Shown one piece after another: positions 1 through 9,470 of a stretch of DNA of 64,000 nucleotides. A program made the position numbers and the translations under genes. The notes below the pieces were generated by a model. The model ran no database searches, was not told where the DNA came from, and saw only the letters and a program-made list of their open reading frames with translations. The stretch covers positions 248,001 through 312,000 of the forward strand of contig NZ_JACZCS010000050.1 in NCBI RefSeq assembly GCF_014904745.1. Reading direction: 5' to 3'. The stretch's first letter is position 1; each line of letters begins with the position of its first letter. The DNA comes from Oricola nitratireducens. GTDB taxonomy: Bacteria > Pseudomonadota > Alphaproteobacteria > Rhizobiales > Rhizobiaceae.

Positions 1-266
1 CGGTGGCGCATCATGACGGCAACTATTTCGCCGACGCCGAAACGCTGAAGCGGATGAACGGCGACGGCCGGATCGTCTTCCGCTATGCCGAGGGGACGAA
101 TCCGAACGGCTCTATCGAGGACATCGCCGGCATCGTCAACGAGGACGGCAACGTGCTCGGCATGATGCCGCATCCGGAAAACCTTATCGAGGACGCGCAT
201 GGCGGAACGGACGGGCGCGGCATTTTCGAGAGCGCGCTCGGGCTCCTCGGCAAGGTGGCGGCCTGA
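1..266 (+). CDS. purQ: Phosphoribosylformylglycinamidine synthase glutaminase subunit PurQ (3' end only)
   Basis: Only the last 87 codons lie in the window; the gene begins to the left. PurQ is the class I glutaminase that supplies ammonia to PurL in step four of purine synthesis. The visible part carries the PHPE block that supplies the His and Glu of the Cys-His-Glu triad, after the AHHDGNY segment typical of PurQ C-termini. The small-type purL lies about 2.4 kb downstream, which fits the PurS/PurQ/PurL three-subunit system. The identity is firm; the 5' part cannot be judged. Confidence 0.93.
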   Translation, partial: VAHHDGNYFADAETLKRMNGDGRIVFRYAEGTNPNGSIEDIAGIVNEDGNVLGMMPHPENLIEDAHGGTDGRGIFESALGLLGKVAA

Positions 267-273
267 GACCGCG

Positions 274-735
274 ATGGCGAACCTGAACGGGAAGTCGAAG
301 ACAGCCCATCCATCGCGTCACCGGCGTTTCGACAGACCATCGTTCGGCGGATTTTTCCCGACGCTGTTTGCCGGCGCTATCCTGTCCGGCTGCGCTGGAG
401 AGCCCGTCGGCGGCCCGCTGACGATGGAAGTCGACTCGAAAAACGCCGCGGCGATACTCGGGACGATCAACGAAAAGGCGCAGACCTGCTGGATCAGGTC
501 CGGCGACAGGGCGTTCAGGACCCTCGCCGTCATTCCAGAGCTCGACACAAGGGTCGGCAGCCCGCGCCTTCTTGTTGTGGAGAGAGGCAAGTCGGCGGGA
601 CTGCCGAAACTCGTGATCCAGGCGGACGGCGATCCGGTGAAGATCACCACTTACGGTCCGCTGGCGGGAACGCCGGTCTCGACCCGCATCAATGCCGATG
701 TCATGGCATGGTCGGCGGGCCGAAGCGGCTGCTAG
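274..735 (+). CDS. Hypothetical lipoprotein
   Basis: A 153-residue product with a basic N-terminus (to about residue 22), a hydrophobic stretch and a lipobox LSGC near residue 39, so it is probably a lipidated envelope protein. The rest (about 110 residues) has no motif I recognise and contains three further Cys, one at the extreme C-terminus. The ATG at 274 is chosen because the longer reading overlaps purQ and adds only a low-complexity basic tail; the Shine-Dalgarno sequence is weak. It starts 8 bases after purQ and may be co-transcribed with it. Function unknown. Confidence 0.6.
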   Translation: MANLNGKSKTAHPSRHRRFDRPSFGGFFPTLFAGAILSGCAGEPVGGPLTMEVDSKNAAAILGTINEKAQTCWIRSGDRAFRTLAVIPELDTRVGSPRLLVVERGKSAGLPKLVIQADGDPVKITTYGPLAGTPVSTRINADVMAWSAGRSGC

Positions 736-744
736 ATCAAACTA

Positions 745-996
745 CTATCGATACCACCAGAACGGCTTGTCTGCCTCGAAGCGGGCCTGGCTGCGCGTGA
801 CGCCGATATCGTACAACTGGTCGTCGGTGAGATTGCGCAGATGTCTGCGCGTGCGGTGTTTCACCACGCGCGCGCGCATGATCGCTACAAATACTTTCAG
901 CCAAACATGCAGTGGCACTGCGCCAATGCCGGCAAATGTCCTGTAGCCGATGCGTACAGGGCCATTGTGCGGCACGATTGTATCAATTGATACCAT
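745..996 (-). CDS. DUF1127 family small protein
   Basis: An 83-residue basic protein whose C-terminal 45 residues match DUF1127: an Arg-rich helix, LRNLTDDQLYDIGVTRSQ, and the ending KPFWWYR. Several small DUF1127 proteins in alphaproteobacteria have been linked to RNA turnover and to phosphate or carbon metabolism, but no role can be assigned here. Start ATG at 996 is preceded by AGGAC on the coding strand. It is transcribed divergently from the MocR gene at 1079, and its first codons overlap a perfect 14-bp palindrome, so the neighbouring regulator may control it. Confidence 0.8.
   Translation of the reverse strand: MVSIDTIVPHNGPVRIGYRTFAGIGAVPLHVWLKVFVAIMRARVVKHRTRRHLRNLTDDQLYDIGVTRSQARFEADKPFWWYR
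980..993. promoter_or_regulatory. Perfect 14-bp palindrome over the DUF1127 start
   Basis: GTATCAATTGATAC reads the same on both strands. It covers codons 2-6 of the DUF1127 gene, just inside its ATG (994-996), in the interval between that gene and the divergent MocR gene. A bound regulator would block DUF1127 expression. That this is an operator is inference. Confidence 0.4.
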
Positions 997-1070
997 TGTC
1001 CTGACCCTTTCAGATTGAGATAGAAACAATGCACCCGTACATTGACTCGGATTGCACCTCAAACTAATAA

Positions 1071-1085
1071 TTGTCACCATGACAA
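1071..1085. promoter_or_regulatory. Inverted repeat over the mocR start codon
   Basis: TTGTCA and TGACAA flank CCA, and the mocR ATG (1079-1081) lies inside. Two direct copies of TGCACC (1030-1035 and 1053-1058) lie upstream; MocR-family regulators such as GabR and PdxR are known to bind direct repeats. Autoregulation of mocR is a reasonable inference but is not shown. Confidence 0.35.
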
Positions 1086-2506
1086 ATTGGCTTCCAGACC
1101 TGAAAACCGGCGCCGGGCCGCTGTATGTGCGGCTTGCCGGGCGCATTGAAGACGCCATCGAAACCGGCGCCCTGCCCGTCGGATCGAAACTGCCGCCGCA
1201 GAGAAATCTCGCCTTCGACCTCGGCGTCACCGTCGGAACGGTCAGCCGCGCCTATTCGATCGTGCGCGAACGCGGCCTGGTTTCCGGCGAGGTCGGCCGG
1301 GGCACCTATGTCCTGGCGCGCAATGACAATGTGGTGCGTAACGAGGCCGACAGCATTGTCTTCACACCCGATTCCAATACGCGTATCGCCGAACGGCATA
1401 GCGGCGACGAAATGATCCGCTTCGATGCGTCGGCCGCGCCGCTGGTGCCGGTCGCATCCACACTGGAACGCATGACCTCCGAAATCTACCGGGAGCATCC
1501 GCTTCAGGTTTCCGACTATATCCGGTCGGTCTCGCCCGACTGGCAGCAAGCGGGCGTCGCGTGGCTGTCGAACCGGCACTGGAAGCCGGAAGCTGCGAAC
1601 ATCGCGCCGGTACAAGGGGTACATTCGGGGATTATCGCCATCATCGCGTCAATGACCGTTCCCGGCGACCGGATCGCCGTCGAGGAGCTGAGCTATGCGA
1701 ATGTGCCGCGCGCCGCGCAGATGATCGGCCGCCGGCCGATCAGTGTGCCGGTTGACGAATATGGCGCCATACCGGATGAACTGGACCATATCTGCGCCCA
1801 GCAACACCCCAAGCTCGTATTCCTGATGCCGGCGATGCAGAACCCGACGCTGGCGGTGATGCCGGAACAACGGCGCCAGGAAATCGCGGCGATCGCGCGC
1901 AAGCACAATCTCCTCATTATTGAGGACAATGTCTATGGCTGCCTGCATGAAGACCCCTCGCCGCCGCTAGCCGCGCTGGTACCGGATCTGACGTTCCACA
2001 TTTCCGGGCTATCGAAATCGGTCTCGGCGGGTTTGAGGGCTGCGTGGATCGCCTGCCCACCGCATACATCCGGACGCGTCCTGACCGCGACGCGCCTGTT
2101 GACGGGCGGCAAGATCTTTCTGATGACCGAGCTCGCGGCGCGGCTCGTAAACTCCGGCGCCGCCGACGACATCAGCAAGCTGGTCGCCGCAGAAATCGCC
2201 GAACGTGTCGCGATGGTGCGCGAGATCTTTGCCGGTTGCGAGTTCAATTCCTACGAAACCGCGCCCTTCATCTGGCTGAAACTGCCTGAACCCTGGCTGT
2301 CCGGTACGTTCAAGACCGCGGCGGAGCGCGAAAAAGTGCTGATCGATTCCGAGGACGAGTTCAAGACCGGGCGTTCGGACAGGACATTTCATCGTGTACG
2401 CATCGCATTCTCCAATCCGGTGGATCGCGACGTCGTGCGCAGCGGACTGCTGCGATTGCGTGCGCTGCTCGAGAGCGGCGCCGGCGGATACGAGAGCTAC
2501 GACTGA
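1079..2506 (+). CDS. MocR-type regulator (GntR HTH fused to class I aminotransferase domain)
   Basis: The 475-residue product has an N-terminal GntR winged helix (about 12-80; GSKLPPQRNLAFDLGVTVGTVSRAY) followed by a fold-type I aminotransferase domain. The PLP lysine is about residue 313 in SGLSKSVSAGLR, and the VMPAMQNPT block is the usual cofactor/substrate region. Family members sense PLP or amino-acid adducts and switch nearby genes. ATG at 1079 is preferred over 1052 because the winged-helix domain starts directly after it. It is divergent from a DUF1127 gene, the most obvious target. The effector cannot be deduced. Confidence 0.88.
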   Translation: MTNWLPDLKTGAGPLYVRLAGRIEDAIETGALPVGSKLPPQRNLAFDLGVTVGTVSRAYSIVRERGLVSGEVGRGTYVLARNDNVVRNEADSIVFTPDSNTRIAERHSGDEMIRFDASAAPLVPVASTLERMTSEIYREHPLQVSDYIRSVSPDWQQAGVAWLSNRHWKPEAANIAPVQGVHSGIIAIIASMTVPGDRIAVEELSYANVPRAAQMIGRRPISVPVDEYGAIPDELDHICAQQHPKLVFLMPAMQNPTLAVMPEQRRQEIAAIARKHNLLIIEDNVYGCLHEDPSPPLAALVPDLTFHISGLSKSVSAGLRAAWIACPPHTSGRVLTATRLLTGGKIFLMTELAARLVNSGAADDISKLVAAEIAERVAMVREIFAGCEFNSYETAPFIWLKLPEPWLSGTFKTAAEREKVLIDSEDEFKTGRSDRTFHRVRIAFSNPVDRDVVRSGLLRLRALLESGAGGYESYD

Positions 2507-2572
2507 GCCTGAGCGAGCCGTCTTTTCCCTTTATCTCCTATTAGGCCGGGAAAAAATCGTCCTGATGGCCGC

Positions 2573-2592
2573 AAGGGCTTATCAGCCCTTTT
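2573..2592 (+). terminator. Possible terminator after mocR
   Basis: AAGGGC and GCCCTT form a 6-bp stem around the loop TTATCA, with two more T after it. A 10-bp GC palindrome (2594-2603) follows immediately. It lies between mocR and purL and could end mocR or act in the purL leader. The T tract is short, so confidence is modest. Confidence 0.45.
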
Positions 2593-2658
2593 AGCGGGCC
2601 CGCCTTTTGGTGTATTCGGCTCTCACACACCTTGGCAGCAACCTCCGCACGGCCCTTT

Positions 2659-4896
2659 ATGACCATTCGCAACTCGATCCCGATCACTCCCGAACTCGTC
2701 GAAGCCCACGGCATCACGCCCGACGAATATGACCGCATCCTCGAACTGACCGGGCGCGAGCCGACATTTACCGAACTCGGCATCTGGTCGGCGATGTGGA
2801 ACGAACACTGTTCCTACAAGTCCTCCAAGAAATGGCTGAAGACCCTGCCGACCACCGGGCCGCAGGTGATCCAGGGCCCGGGCGAAAACGCCGGCGTGGT
2901 CGATATCGGCGATGGCGACTGCGTCGTCTTCAAGATGGAGAGCCACAACCACCCGTCCTATATCGAGCCCTATCAGGGCGCGGCGACGGGCGTCGGCGGC
3001 ATCCTGCGCGACGTATTCACAATGGGCGCGCGGCCGGTCGCGGCGATGAATGCGCTTCGCTTCGGCGAGCCCGAACATCCGAAGACCCGCCATCTTGTCT
3101 CCGGCGTTGTCGCCGGGGTCGGCGGTTACGGCAATTCCTTCGGCGTGCCGACCGTCGGCGGCGAGGTCGAGTTCGATGCCCGCTACAACGGCAACATCCT
3201 CGTCAACGCGTTTGCAGCCGGGATCGCCAAGACCGATGCGATCTTCCTGTCAGAAGCCAAGGGCGTCGGCCTGCCCGTCGTTTATCTCGGCGCGAAGACG
3301 GGACGCGACGGCGTCGGCGGCGCGACGATGGCCTCCGCGGAATTCGGCGACGACATCGACCAGAAGCGCCCGACCGTGCAGGTCGGCGACCCGTTCACCG
3401 AGAAATGCCTGCTCGAGGCCTGTCTCGAACTGATGGCATCGGGCGCGGTCATCGCCATCCAGGACATGGGTGCGGCCGGACTGACCTGCTCGGCCGTCGA
3501 GATGGGCGCAAAGGGCAATCTCGGCATCGAATTGGATCTCGACAAGGTGCCGGTGCGCGAGGAACGCATGAGCGCCTACGAGATGATGCTGTCGGAAAGC
3601 CAGGAGCGCATGCTGATGGTGCTCCGGCCCGAAAAGGAAGAGGAAGCCAAGGCGATCTTCCACAAATGGGGCCTCGACTTCGCGATCGTCGGCGAGACCA
3701 CGGACGACCTGCGGTTCCGTATCCGCCACGAGGGCGAGCAAGTCGCCAACCTGCCGATCAAGGAACTGGGCGACGAAGCTCCGGAATACGACCGTCCGTG
3801 GATGACGCCGGCGCAGTACCAGCCAATGGACGCGGCCCAGTTCGCGGAGCCGGAAGATTACGGCGCTGCCATCAGGCAGATCCTGGGATCGCCGAACATG
3901 GCGTCCCGGCGCTGGGTATGGGAGCAGTATGACACGCTGATCCAGGGCAATTCGCTGCAGCTCCCGGGCGGCGACGCCGGCGTTGTGCGCGTCGAAGGGC
4001 ACGAGACCAAGGCGCTCGCCTTTTCCTCCGACGTGACGCCGCGCTATTGCGAGGCCGATCCCTTTGAGGGCGGTAAGCAGGCGGTCGCCGAATGCTGGCG
4101 CAACATCACCGCCACCGGCGCCGAACCACTGGCGGCGACGGACAACCTCAATTTCGGCAATCCGCAGAAGCCCGAAATCATGGGGCAACTGGTTCGCGCC
4201 ATCGAGGGGATCGGCGAGGCCTGCACGGCGCTCGGATTCCCGATCGTCTCGGGCAACGTATCGCTCTACAACGAGACCAATGGCGAGGCGATCCTGCCGA
4301 CCCCGACAATCGCCGGTGTCGGCCTGCTGCCGGATTATTCGGTAATGGCGCGCATCAACACCATGCAGGACGGCGACACAATCTTCCTGCTCGGCGGCGA
4401 CGGCACGCATCTTGGCCAGTCGATCTTCAACCGGATCGTCAACGAGCGCACGGACGGACCGCCGCCGCCAGTCGATCTCTATTGCGAGAAACGCAACGGC
4501 GACTTCGTCCGCTCGGCGATCCGCAACAGCCAGGTTACGGCCTGCCACGACCTCTCCGACGGCGGCATGATCATCGCGCTTGCCGAGATGTGCATCGCCT
4601 CCGGCAAGGGTGCGACGGTCGACGCGGGCGACGCAGCGCCGCTGCATGCGCTCCTCTTCGGCGAGGATCAGGGCCGCTATCTCGTGACGGTCAAGGCGCA
4701 GGACGCGCACTTCTTCGCGCTCAACGCGGAAGGCGCCGGCATTCCGTTCCGCGAGCTCGGCAAGGCCGGCGGAGAAAACCTCTCATTGACGGGACCGACC
4801 CCGGTGGCCATATCTGTCAGGGAACTGGCGGAAATCCATGAATCCTGGTTTCCCGATTTCATGGACGCCACGAAACACGCCGAAGCCGCAGAGTAG
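2659..4896 (+). CDS. purL: Phosphoribosylformylglycinamidine synthase subunit PurL
   Basis: A 745-residue, small-type PurL, the ATP-dependent amidating subunit that converts FGAR to FGAM with ammonia from PurQ and the help of PurS. Visible blocks include [18 protein letters not shown] near the N-terminus, [21 protein letters not shown], and the second-half [10 protein letters not shown] and CHDLSDGG. Length and lack of a fused glutaminase domain fit the three-subunit form. ATG at 2659 ([12 protein letters not shown]) is the family start. It is followed 12 bases later by bolA and then grxD, a conserved rhizobial order. Confidence 0.97.
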   Translation: MTIRNSIPITPELVEAHGITPDEYDRILELTGREPTFTELGIWSAMWNEHCSYKSSKKWLKTLPTTGPQVIQGPGENAGVVDIGDGDCVVFKMESHNHPSYIEPYQGAATGVGGILRDVFTMGARPVAAMNALRFGEPEHPKTRHLVSGVVAGVGGYGNSFGVPTVGGEVEFDARYNGNILVNAFAAGIAKTDAIFLSEAKGVGLPVVYLGAKTGRDGVGGATMASAEFGDDIDQKRPTVQVGDPFTEKCLLEACLELMASGAVIAIQDMGAAGLTCSAVEMGAKGNLGIELDLDKVPVREERMSAYEMMLSESQERMLMVLRPEKEEEAKAIFHKWGLDFAIVGETTDDLRFRIRHEGEQVANLPIKELGDEAPEYDRPWMTPAQYQPMDAAQFAEPEDYGAAIRQILGSPNMASRRWVWEQYDTLIQGNSLQLPGGDAGVVRVEGHETKALAFSSDVTPRYCEADPFEGGKQAVAECWRNITATGAEPLAATDNLNFGNPQKPEIMGQLVRAIEGIGEACTALGFPIVSGNVSLYNETNGEAILPTPTIAGVGLLPDYSVMARINTMQDGDTIFLLGGDGTHLGQSIFNRIVNERTDGPPPPVDLYCEKRNGDFVRSAIRNSQVTACHDLSDGGMIIALAEMCIASGKGATVDAGDAAPLHALLFGEDQGRYLVTVKAQDAHFFALNAEGAGIPFRELGKAGGENLSLTGPTPVAISVRELAEIHESWFPDFMDATKHAEAAE

Positions 4897-4908
4897 GAGA
4901 CAAACTTC

Positions 4909-5142
4909 ATGCCCATGAACGCCTCGGAAATCGAGAAATTGATCAAGGCGGGGATACCGGACGCCAAGGTGACGATCCGGGATCTGGCGGGCGACGGCGA
5001 CCACTATGCGGCGGAAGTCGTCTCGGAGAGTTTCCGCGGCAAGTCGCGGGTCCAGCAGCACCAGATGGTCTATCAGGCGCTGCAGGGAAACATGGGCGGC
5101 GTTCTGCATGCGCTCGCGCTGCAGACCAGCGCTCCGGATTGA
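4909..5142 (+). CDS. bolA: BolA family protein
   Basis: A 77-residue BolA-fold protein with the conserved block HYAAEVVSESFRGKSRVQQHQMVYQAL, containing the histidines used to bind a shared [2Fe-2S] cluster with a monothiol glutaredoxin. The Grx4-type gene sits 57 bases downstream, so the two probably form the known BolA-Grx iron-sulfur/iron-sensing complex. GGAGA lies 8 bases before the start. MPMN (4909) or MN (4915) could be the true start. Confidence 0.92.
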   Translation: MPMNASEIEKLIKAGIPDAKVTIRDLAGDGDHYAAEVVSESFRGKSRVQQHQMVYQALQGNMGGVLHALALQTSAPD

Positions 5143-5199
5143 AATGCCGCAAGACAAGCGAACCGCCGGGCGTTCGGCCCGGAACTGAAAGGAACTAAA

Positions 5200-5535
5200 A
5201 TGAGCGGAATCAACGATTTCATCGATCAGGAAGTGAAGGCGAACGACGTCGTGCTTTTCATGAAGGGCACACCCGGATTTCCGCAGTGCGGTTTTTCCGG
5301 CCAGGTCGTCCAGATCCTCGACTATCTCGGCGTCGACTACAAAGGCATCAACGTGCTCGCAGACGATGACCTGCGCCAGGGCATCAAGGATTATTCCAGC
5401 TGGCCGACCATCCCGCAGCTCTATGTGAAGGGCGAATTCGTCGGCGGTTGCGACATCATCCGCGAGATGTTCCAGGCAGGCGAATTGCAGGATCACATGC
5501 AGGAAAAGGGCGTCGCCGTCAAAGGCGCGGCCTGA
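5200..5535 (+). CDS. grxD: Grx4-family monothiol glutaredoxin
   Basis: A 111-residue monothiol glutaredoxin with the CGFS active site at Cys30, the WPTIPQLYV cis-Pro block and GGCDI for glutathione binding. Members bind a glutathione-ligated [2Fe-2S] cluster, deliver it to client proteins and act with BolA in iron homeostasis. AAAGGA precedes the ATG with good spacing. Its position directly after bolA supports the pairing. Confidence 0.96.
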   Translation: MSGINDFIDQEVKANDVVLFMKGTPGFPQCGFSGQVVQILDYLGVDYKGINVLADDDLRQGIKDYSSWPTIPQLYVKGEFVGGCDIIREMFQAGELQDHMQEKGVAVKGAA

Positions 5536-5563
5536 GAATGCCGGGCGATGTGACGGTGAGATC

Positions 5564-6640
5564 GTGAGCGCCGTCCCGCTTCCGCCGCACATTGCAGACG
5601 CTTTCCGCAAACAGGAGCAATCCTGCCTTGCACTCGGTTCGCCGTTCACGGCGCGCCTTTGCGCCTTCGTCGCCGATGAGGGCGTGCCGCCCGGCCCCGT
5701 ACACGACCGGCTCGCCGGATGGGCCGGCCGGCTCGATTCCGCGGGAGACGCCCTGCCCTTGCGGCTGACGGGCGCCTTGCACAATCTCGTCCTTGGCGAA
5801 CGGGACACAACGCTCTCGGACGCCTACCCGCCGAACGAGGCCAGCGACGCGGCCATTCACGATGCAGTGATGGATGCAATTTCGCGCCACGGCGACTTTA
5901 TCGACGGTTTTCTCGACAATGCACCACAAACCAACGAAACGGCGCGTTCGGCCGTGCTGCTTCCCGCCTTTTTGCATCTGCAAGCGCGTTTCGGGATGCC
6001 CTTCGTCCTCTCCGAACTCGGTTCGAGCGCCGGGCTGAACCAGAACTGGCACCGCTATCGCTATGAATTCGGCGGCTGGGGATGGGGTGATCTCGATTCC
6101 CCGGTGACGCTCGCCTGCGAAGTGCGCGGCAATGTGCTGCCCGCTCCCCTTCCCGTCTCGGTCCGCGACAGTGGCGGCTGTGACATCGCGCCGATCTCGG
6201 TCGGTGACGAACGGGAACGGCTGCGGTTGAAGTCCTATGTCTGGCCTGACCAGCCGGCGCGCCTCGCGCGGCTTCGCGGCGCGCTTGCCGTGGCGCAGGA
6301 TCATCCGCCGACGGTCCATCCGGCCACCGCCTCGGACTGGCTCGCAGAACGGCTCGCCGAGCGTTATCCGGGCCACGTGCATGCCGTCTTCCACACCATC
6401 ATGTGGCAATACATGCCGGACGACGAACGGGCGCGCGCGCAAGCCCTGATCGCGGACGCCGGCGCCAGGGCAACAACGGACGCGCCGTTTGCCTGGCTGC
6501 GCTTCGAAACCGACGACAAGCCCAATGGCGCGCCGATCGTCGTGACCACATGGACGGGAGATTCGCCCGCTGGCGAAACGGTCACGCTCGGCCGCGGCGA
6601 TTTTCATGGCCGCTGGGTCGATTGGGGTCCGCCAGTCTGA
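5564..6640 (+). CDS. DUF2332 domain-containing protein
   Basis: A 358-residue soluble protein of the DUF2332 family, found in many alphaproteobacteria and actinobacteria with no established function. The conserved block SELGSSAGLNQNWHRYRYEFGGWGWG lies near residue 145; the family resembles a divergent Rossmann-type methyltransferase, but the fit cannot be checked here. It starts with GTG 28 bases after grxD, with only a weak GGTGAG upstream. It may be the last gene of the purL-bolA-grxD group. Confidence 0.8.
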   Translation: MSAVPLPPHIADAFRKQEQSCLALGSPFTARLCAFVADEGVPPGPVHDRLAGWAGRLDSAGDALPLRLTGALHNLVLGERDTTLSDAYPPNEASDAAIHDAVMDAISRHGDFIDGFLDNAPQTNETARSAVLLPAFLHLQARFGMPFVLSELGSSAGLNQNWHRYRYEFGGWGWGDLDSPVTLACEVRGNVLPAPLPVSVRDSGGCDIAPISVGDERERLRLKSYVWPDQPARLARLRGALAVAQDHPPTVHPATASDWLAERLAERYPGHVHAVFHTIMWQYMPDDERARAQALIADAGARATTDAPFAWLRFETDDKPNGAPIVVTTWTGDSPAGETVTLGRGDFHGRWVDWGPPV

Positions 6641-6764
6641 TACCAGACGGCGTGATTCATCCTTCCGGCATGCCCGGAATCTCACTGGATGAAAAATTAC
6701 CCCGTCCGATGGACTTTTAACGCCGCTTGTCCTTTATGGCGTCGCATAAGAAGGAGTTCGCACC

Positions 6765-7247
6765 ATGACCTGGACCATCTACCTCTCCGGCGAAATCCAC
6801 ACCGACTGGCGCCATCAGATCGAGGACGGCGCAAGGGCCGCCGGCCTGCCCGTCAGCTTCACCGGCCCGGTGACCCATCACGAAGCCTCCGACGATTGCG
6901 GCGTCGCCATTCTCGGCGCTGAACCGGACAAGTTCTGGCACGACCACAAGGGCGCGCAGATGAACGCGATCCGCACCCGCACCCTTATCTCGGCCGCCGA
7001 TATTGTCGTTGTTCGTTTCGGCGAGAAGTACAAGCAGTGGAACGCGGCCTTCGATGCCGGCTATGCGAGTGCTCTGGGCAAGGCCCTCATCGTCATGCAC
7101 CAGGACGAACATGCGCACGCGCTGAAGGAAGTCGACGCTGCCGCGCTCGCCGTCACCAAGACGCCCGCACAGGTTGTGGATATCCTGCGCTATGTCATAA
7201 ACGGTGAGTTGGCCGGGTATACCGGTCAGGCGGCTGCCGCCGAATAA
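6765..7247 (+). CDS. YtoQ family protein
   Basis: The 160-residue product matches the YtoQ family: MTWTIYLSGEIHTDWR at the start, NAIRTRTLISAADIVVVRFGEKYKQWNAAFDAGYA in the middle, and a conserved region ending near residue 148. The fold is expected to resemble nucleoside 2-deoxyribosyltransferases, but activity is unproven. A clear AAGGAG lies 8 bases before the ATG. It begins 124 bases after the DUF2332 gene and is followed 17 bases later by the efflux gene. Confidence 0.82.
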   Translation: MTWTIYLSGEIHTDWRHQIEDGARAAGLPVSFTGPVTHHEASDDCGVAILGAEPDKFWHDHKGAQMNAIRTRTLISAADIVVVRFGEKYKQWNAAFDAGYASALGKALIVMHQDEHAHALKEVDAAALAVTKTPAQVVDILRYVINGELAGYTGQAAAAE

Positions 7248-7264
7248 CCGGACAATCGCTGGAC

Positions 7265-8509
7265 ATGCAAAAGCCCGTCAATCCGCCGGAACCGGAAGAA
7301 CTCGCCCGCATGGGCGTTTCGCGTCCGGAATTCATCGCCATCGTCGCGGGACTGATGGCACTCAACGCGCTGGCGATCGACATCCTGCTGCCGGCGTTTC
7401 CGAACATTTCGTCCGCCTACGGGATCGACGGCAACGCGGTCCAGTACATCCTGCTGTCCTATGTCATGGGATTCGGCGGCGCGCAGCTGTTCTTCGGCCC
7501 GATTTCCGACCGTTTCGGACGGCGCAAGCCGCTGTTTTTCGGGCTCGCCGTCTACATCCTTTGCGCGATCGCCGGCGGTTTCGCGCCCGATTTCACGACG
7601 CTTCTGATTCTGCGCTTCGTCCAAGGCCTCGGCGCGGCCGGAACCCGTGTCATCGCGCTTGCCGTCGTGCGCGACACGCATGCCGGGCGCGCGATGGCGT
7701 CGACCATGTCCCTCGTGATGATGGTCTTCATGGTCGTGCCGATCATCGCCCCCTTTATCGGCCAGGGCATCATTCTCGTCGGGCCCTGGCAGCATATTTT
7801 CTGGTTCATGGCCGTGCTCGCCATCGTCATGACACTGTGGGGCGCAATCAGACTGCGTGAAACGCTCTCGCCGGAAAACCGGCGGCCATTGGCGGTGAAG
7901 GTGATCACTCAGGGCTTCCGGCTCGTGGTGTCGAACCGGATTTCGTTGCTCTACACAATGGCGACGGCATTCTTTTTCGGTTCGCTGTTCGCCTTCCTGA
8001 ACCTGGCGCAGCCGATTTTCGGCGAGGTCTACGGACTGCACGCCTATTTCCCGCTCGCGATGGCCACCGGCGGTGTTCTGATGTCGATGGCATCGTTGCT
8101 CAATGCTCGAATCGTCGAGCGCATCGGCATGCGCCGGCTTTCGCATGGCGCCCTGGTCGGCCACCTCGCCATCAGCGCAGTGGCTTCCGTCTGGTTCTAC
8201 GGCCACGATGTGCCGTTGTGGCTGTTCATGGCCGTGCTGGCGCTGATCATGCCGCTGTTCGGACTGATCGGCGCCAATTTCAACTCGATCGCGATGGAGC
8301 CGCTGGGCAAGGTGGCCGGGACCGCGTCGTCGGTCCTCGGTTTCACGCAGACGGTCGGCGGTGGGCTTGTCGGCGCGGCGATCGGCCAGACCTTCGACGG
8401 TACATCGCTGCCGCTGATCGCCGGCAGCGCGCTGACGTCGCTGATCACGTTGCTGCTCGTGCTAATCGCCGAGAACGGTCGGCTGTTCACCAACCCTGGA
8501 GCGGACTAA
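7265..8509 (+). CDS. Bcr/CflA family MFS multidrug effflux transporter
   Basis: A 414-residue inner-membrane protein with about 12 membrane segments. The MFS motif A is GPISDRFGRRKPLFFG between helices 2 and 3, and the drug:proton antiporter motif appears as RFVQGLGAAGTRVIA. These are typical of the Bcr/CflA (DHA1) subfamily, which exports antibiotics or metabolites by proton antiport. The substrate cannot be named. It starts 17 bases after the YtoQ-like gene and ends 18 bases from the converging ttcA gene. Confidence 0.9.
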   Translation: MQKPVNPPEPEELARMGVSRPEFIAIVAGLMALNALAIDILLPAFPNISSAYGIDGNAVQYILLSYVMGFGGAQLFFGPISDRFGRRKPLFFGLAVYILCAIAGGFAPDFTTLLILRFVQGLGAAGTRVIALAVVRDTHAGRAMASTMSLVMMVFMVVPIIAPFIGQGIILVGPWQHIFWFMAVLAIVMTLWGAIRLRETLSPENRRPLAVKVITQGFRLVVSNRISLLYTMATAFFFGSLFAFLNLAQPIFGEVYGLHAYFPLAMATGGVLMSMASLLNARIVERIGMRRLSHGALVGHLAISAVASVWFYGHDVPLWLFMAVLALIMPLFGLIGANFNSIAMEPLGKVAGTASSVLGFTQTVGGGLVGAAIGQTFDGTSLPLIAGSALTSLITLLLVLIAENGRLFTNPGAD

Positions 8510-8527
8510 GCCCGTTTCCGGCCGGCG

Positions 8528-9388
8528 CTATTGGTCCTTCACCGACGGCTGCAGCCCGGCAAAGTCGAAGAGCGACCTGTCGAGCAGATGGCTCGGCCGC
8601 ACGGTCGTCAGCGCCCGGATCATCGTGTCCTTGCGCCCCGGCATGCGGTGTTCGATATCGGCGAGCATTGCCTTCATCGCATTGCGCTGCAGCCCGTCCT
8701 GCGATCCGCACAGGTCGCAGGGAATGATCGGGAAGCGCATCGCCGATGCGAATTTCCCGAGATCGTTTTCCGCGCAATAGGACAAGGGGCGCAGGACCAG
8801 CACGTCACCTTCGTCATTGAGCAGTTTCGGCGGCATGGCGGCAAGCCGGCCGCCATGGAAAAGATTCATGAAGAAGGTTTCGAGGATATCCTCGCGGTGA
8901 TGGCCAAGAACCAGCGCCGAACAGCCTTCCTCGCGCGCGACCCGGTAGAGATGACCGCGGCGCAGCCGCGAGCACAGGGAACAATAGGTGCGGTTCTCCG
9001 GGATCTTGTCGGTCACCACCGAATAGGTATCCTGATACTCGATGCGGTGGGCGATCCCGTTTTTCGACAACCAGTCCGGCAGGATGTGCTTGGGAAAACT
9101 GGGCTGGCCCTGATCGAGATTGCACGCCAGCAGGTCGACCGGCAGCAACCCGCGCCACTTCAGGTCCATCAACAGCGCCAAGAGACCGAAGGAGTCCTTG
9201 CCGCCCGAGAGCCCGACAAGCCAGCGCTGGCCGGGCTCGACCATGGCAAAATCATCGATCGCCTGACGCATGTTGCGCAACAGGCGTTTGCGCAGCTTGT
9301 TGAATTCGACTGAGCGCGGCGCATCGGCAAACAGCGGATGGAAGGTGTCCGCGGCGGCGTCTTCAGGTGTCGGCGTCGAAATGTTCAT
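8528..9388 (-). CDS. ttcA: tRNA 2-thiocytidine(32) synthetase TtcA
   Basis: A 286-residue PP-loop ATPase. The ATP-pyrophosphatase motif SGGKDS is at residues 61-66. The [4Fe-4S] ligands are expected to be Cys136 and Cys139 (CSLC) and a Cys in PCDLCGSQ (224/227). TtcA thiolates cytidine 32 of certain tRNAs. The start ATG at 9388 gives the usual length. It is transcribed leftward, downstream of rpsD but beyond a strong terminator, so it has its own promoter. Confidence 0.95.
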   Translation of the reverse strand: MNISTPTPEDAAADTFHPLFADAPRSVEFNKLRKRLLRNMRQAIDDFAMVEPGQRWLVGLSGGKDSFGLLALLMDLKWRGLLPVDLLACNLDQGQPSFPKHILPDWLSKNGIAHRIEYQDTYSVVTDKIPENRTYCSLCSRLRRGHLYRVAREEGCSALVLGHHREDILETFFMNLFHGGRLAAMPPKLLNDEGDVLVLRPLSYCAENDLGKFASAMRFPIIPCDLCGSQDGLQRNAMKAMLADIEHRMPGRKDTMIRALTTVRPSHLLDRSLFDFAGLQPSVKDQ

Positions 9389-9416
9389 GCGGGCTTCCTA
9401 GCCGATCGCCGGGCAA

Positions 9417-9447
9417 ACAAAAAGCCGCCCCGGATACCGGGACGGCT
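9417..9447 (-). terminator. Rho-independent terminator of rpsD
   Basis: On the minus strand an 11-bp stem with one mismatch (AGCCG-CCCGG paired with CCGGG-CGGCT around TAT) is followed by TTTTTGTTTG. It starts 24 bases after the rpsD stop codon. This is a textbook intrinsic terminator. Confidence 0.85.
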
Positions 9448-9470
9448 CGAAACCCTGGCGAAGGCCCCGA

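Noticed and set aside
3250-4710. Open frame of 486 codons opposite purL
   Set aside because: Antisense shadow of purL.
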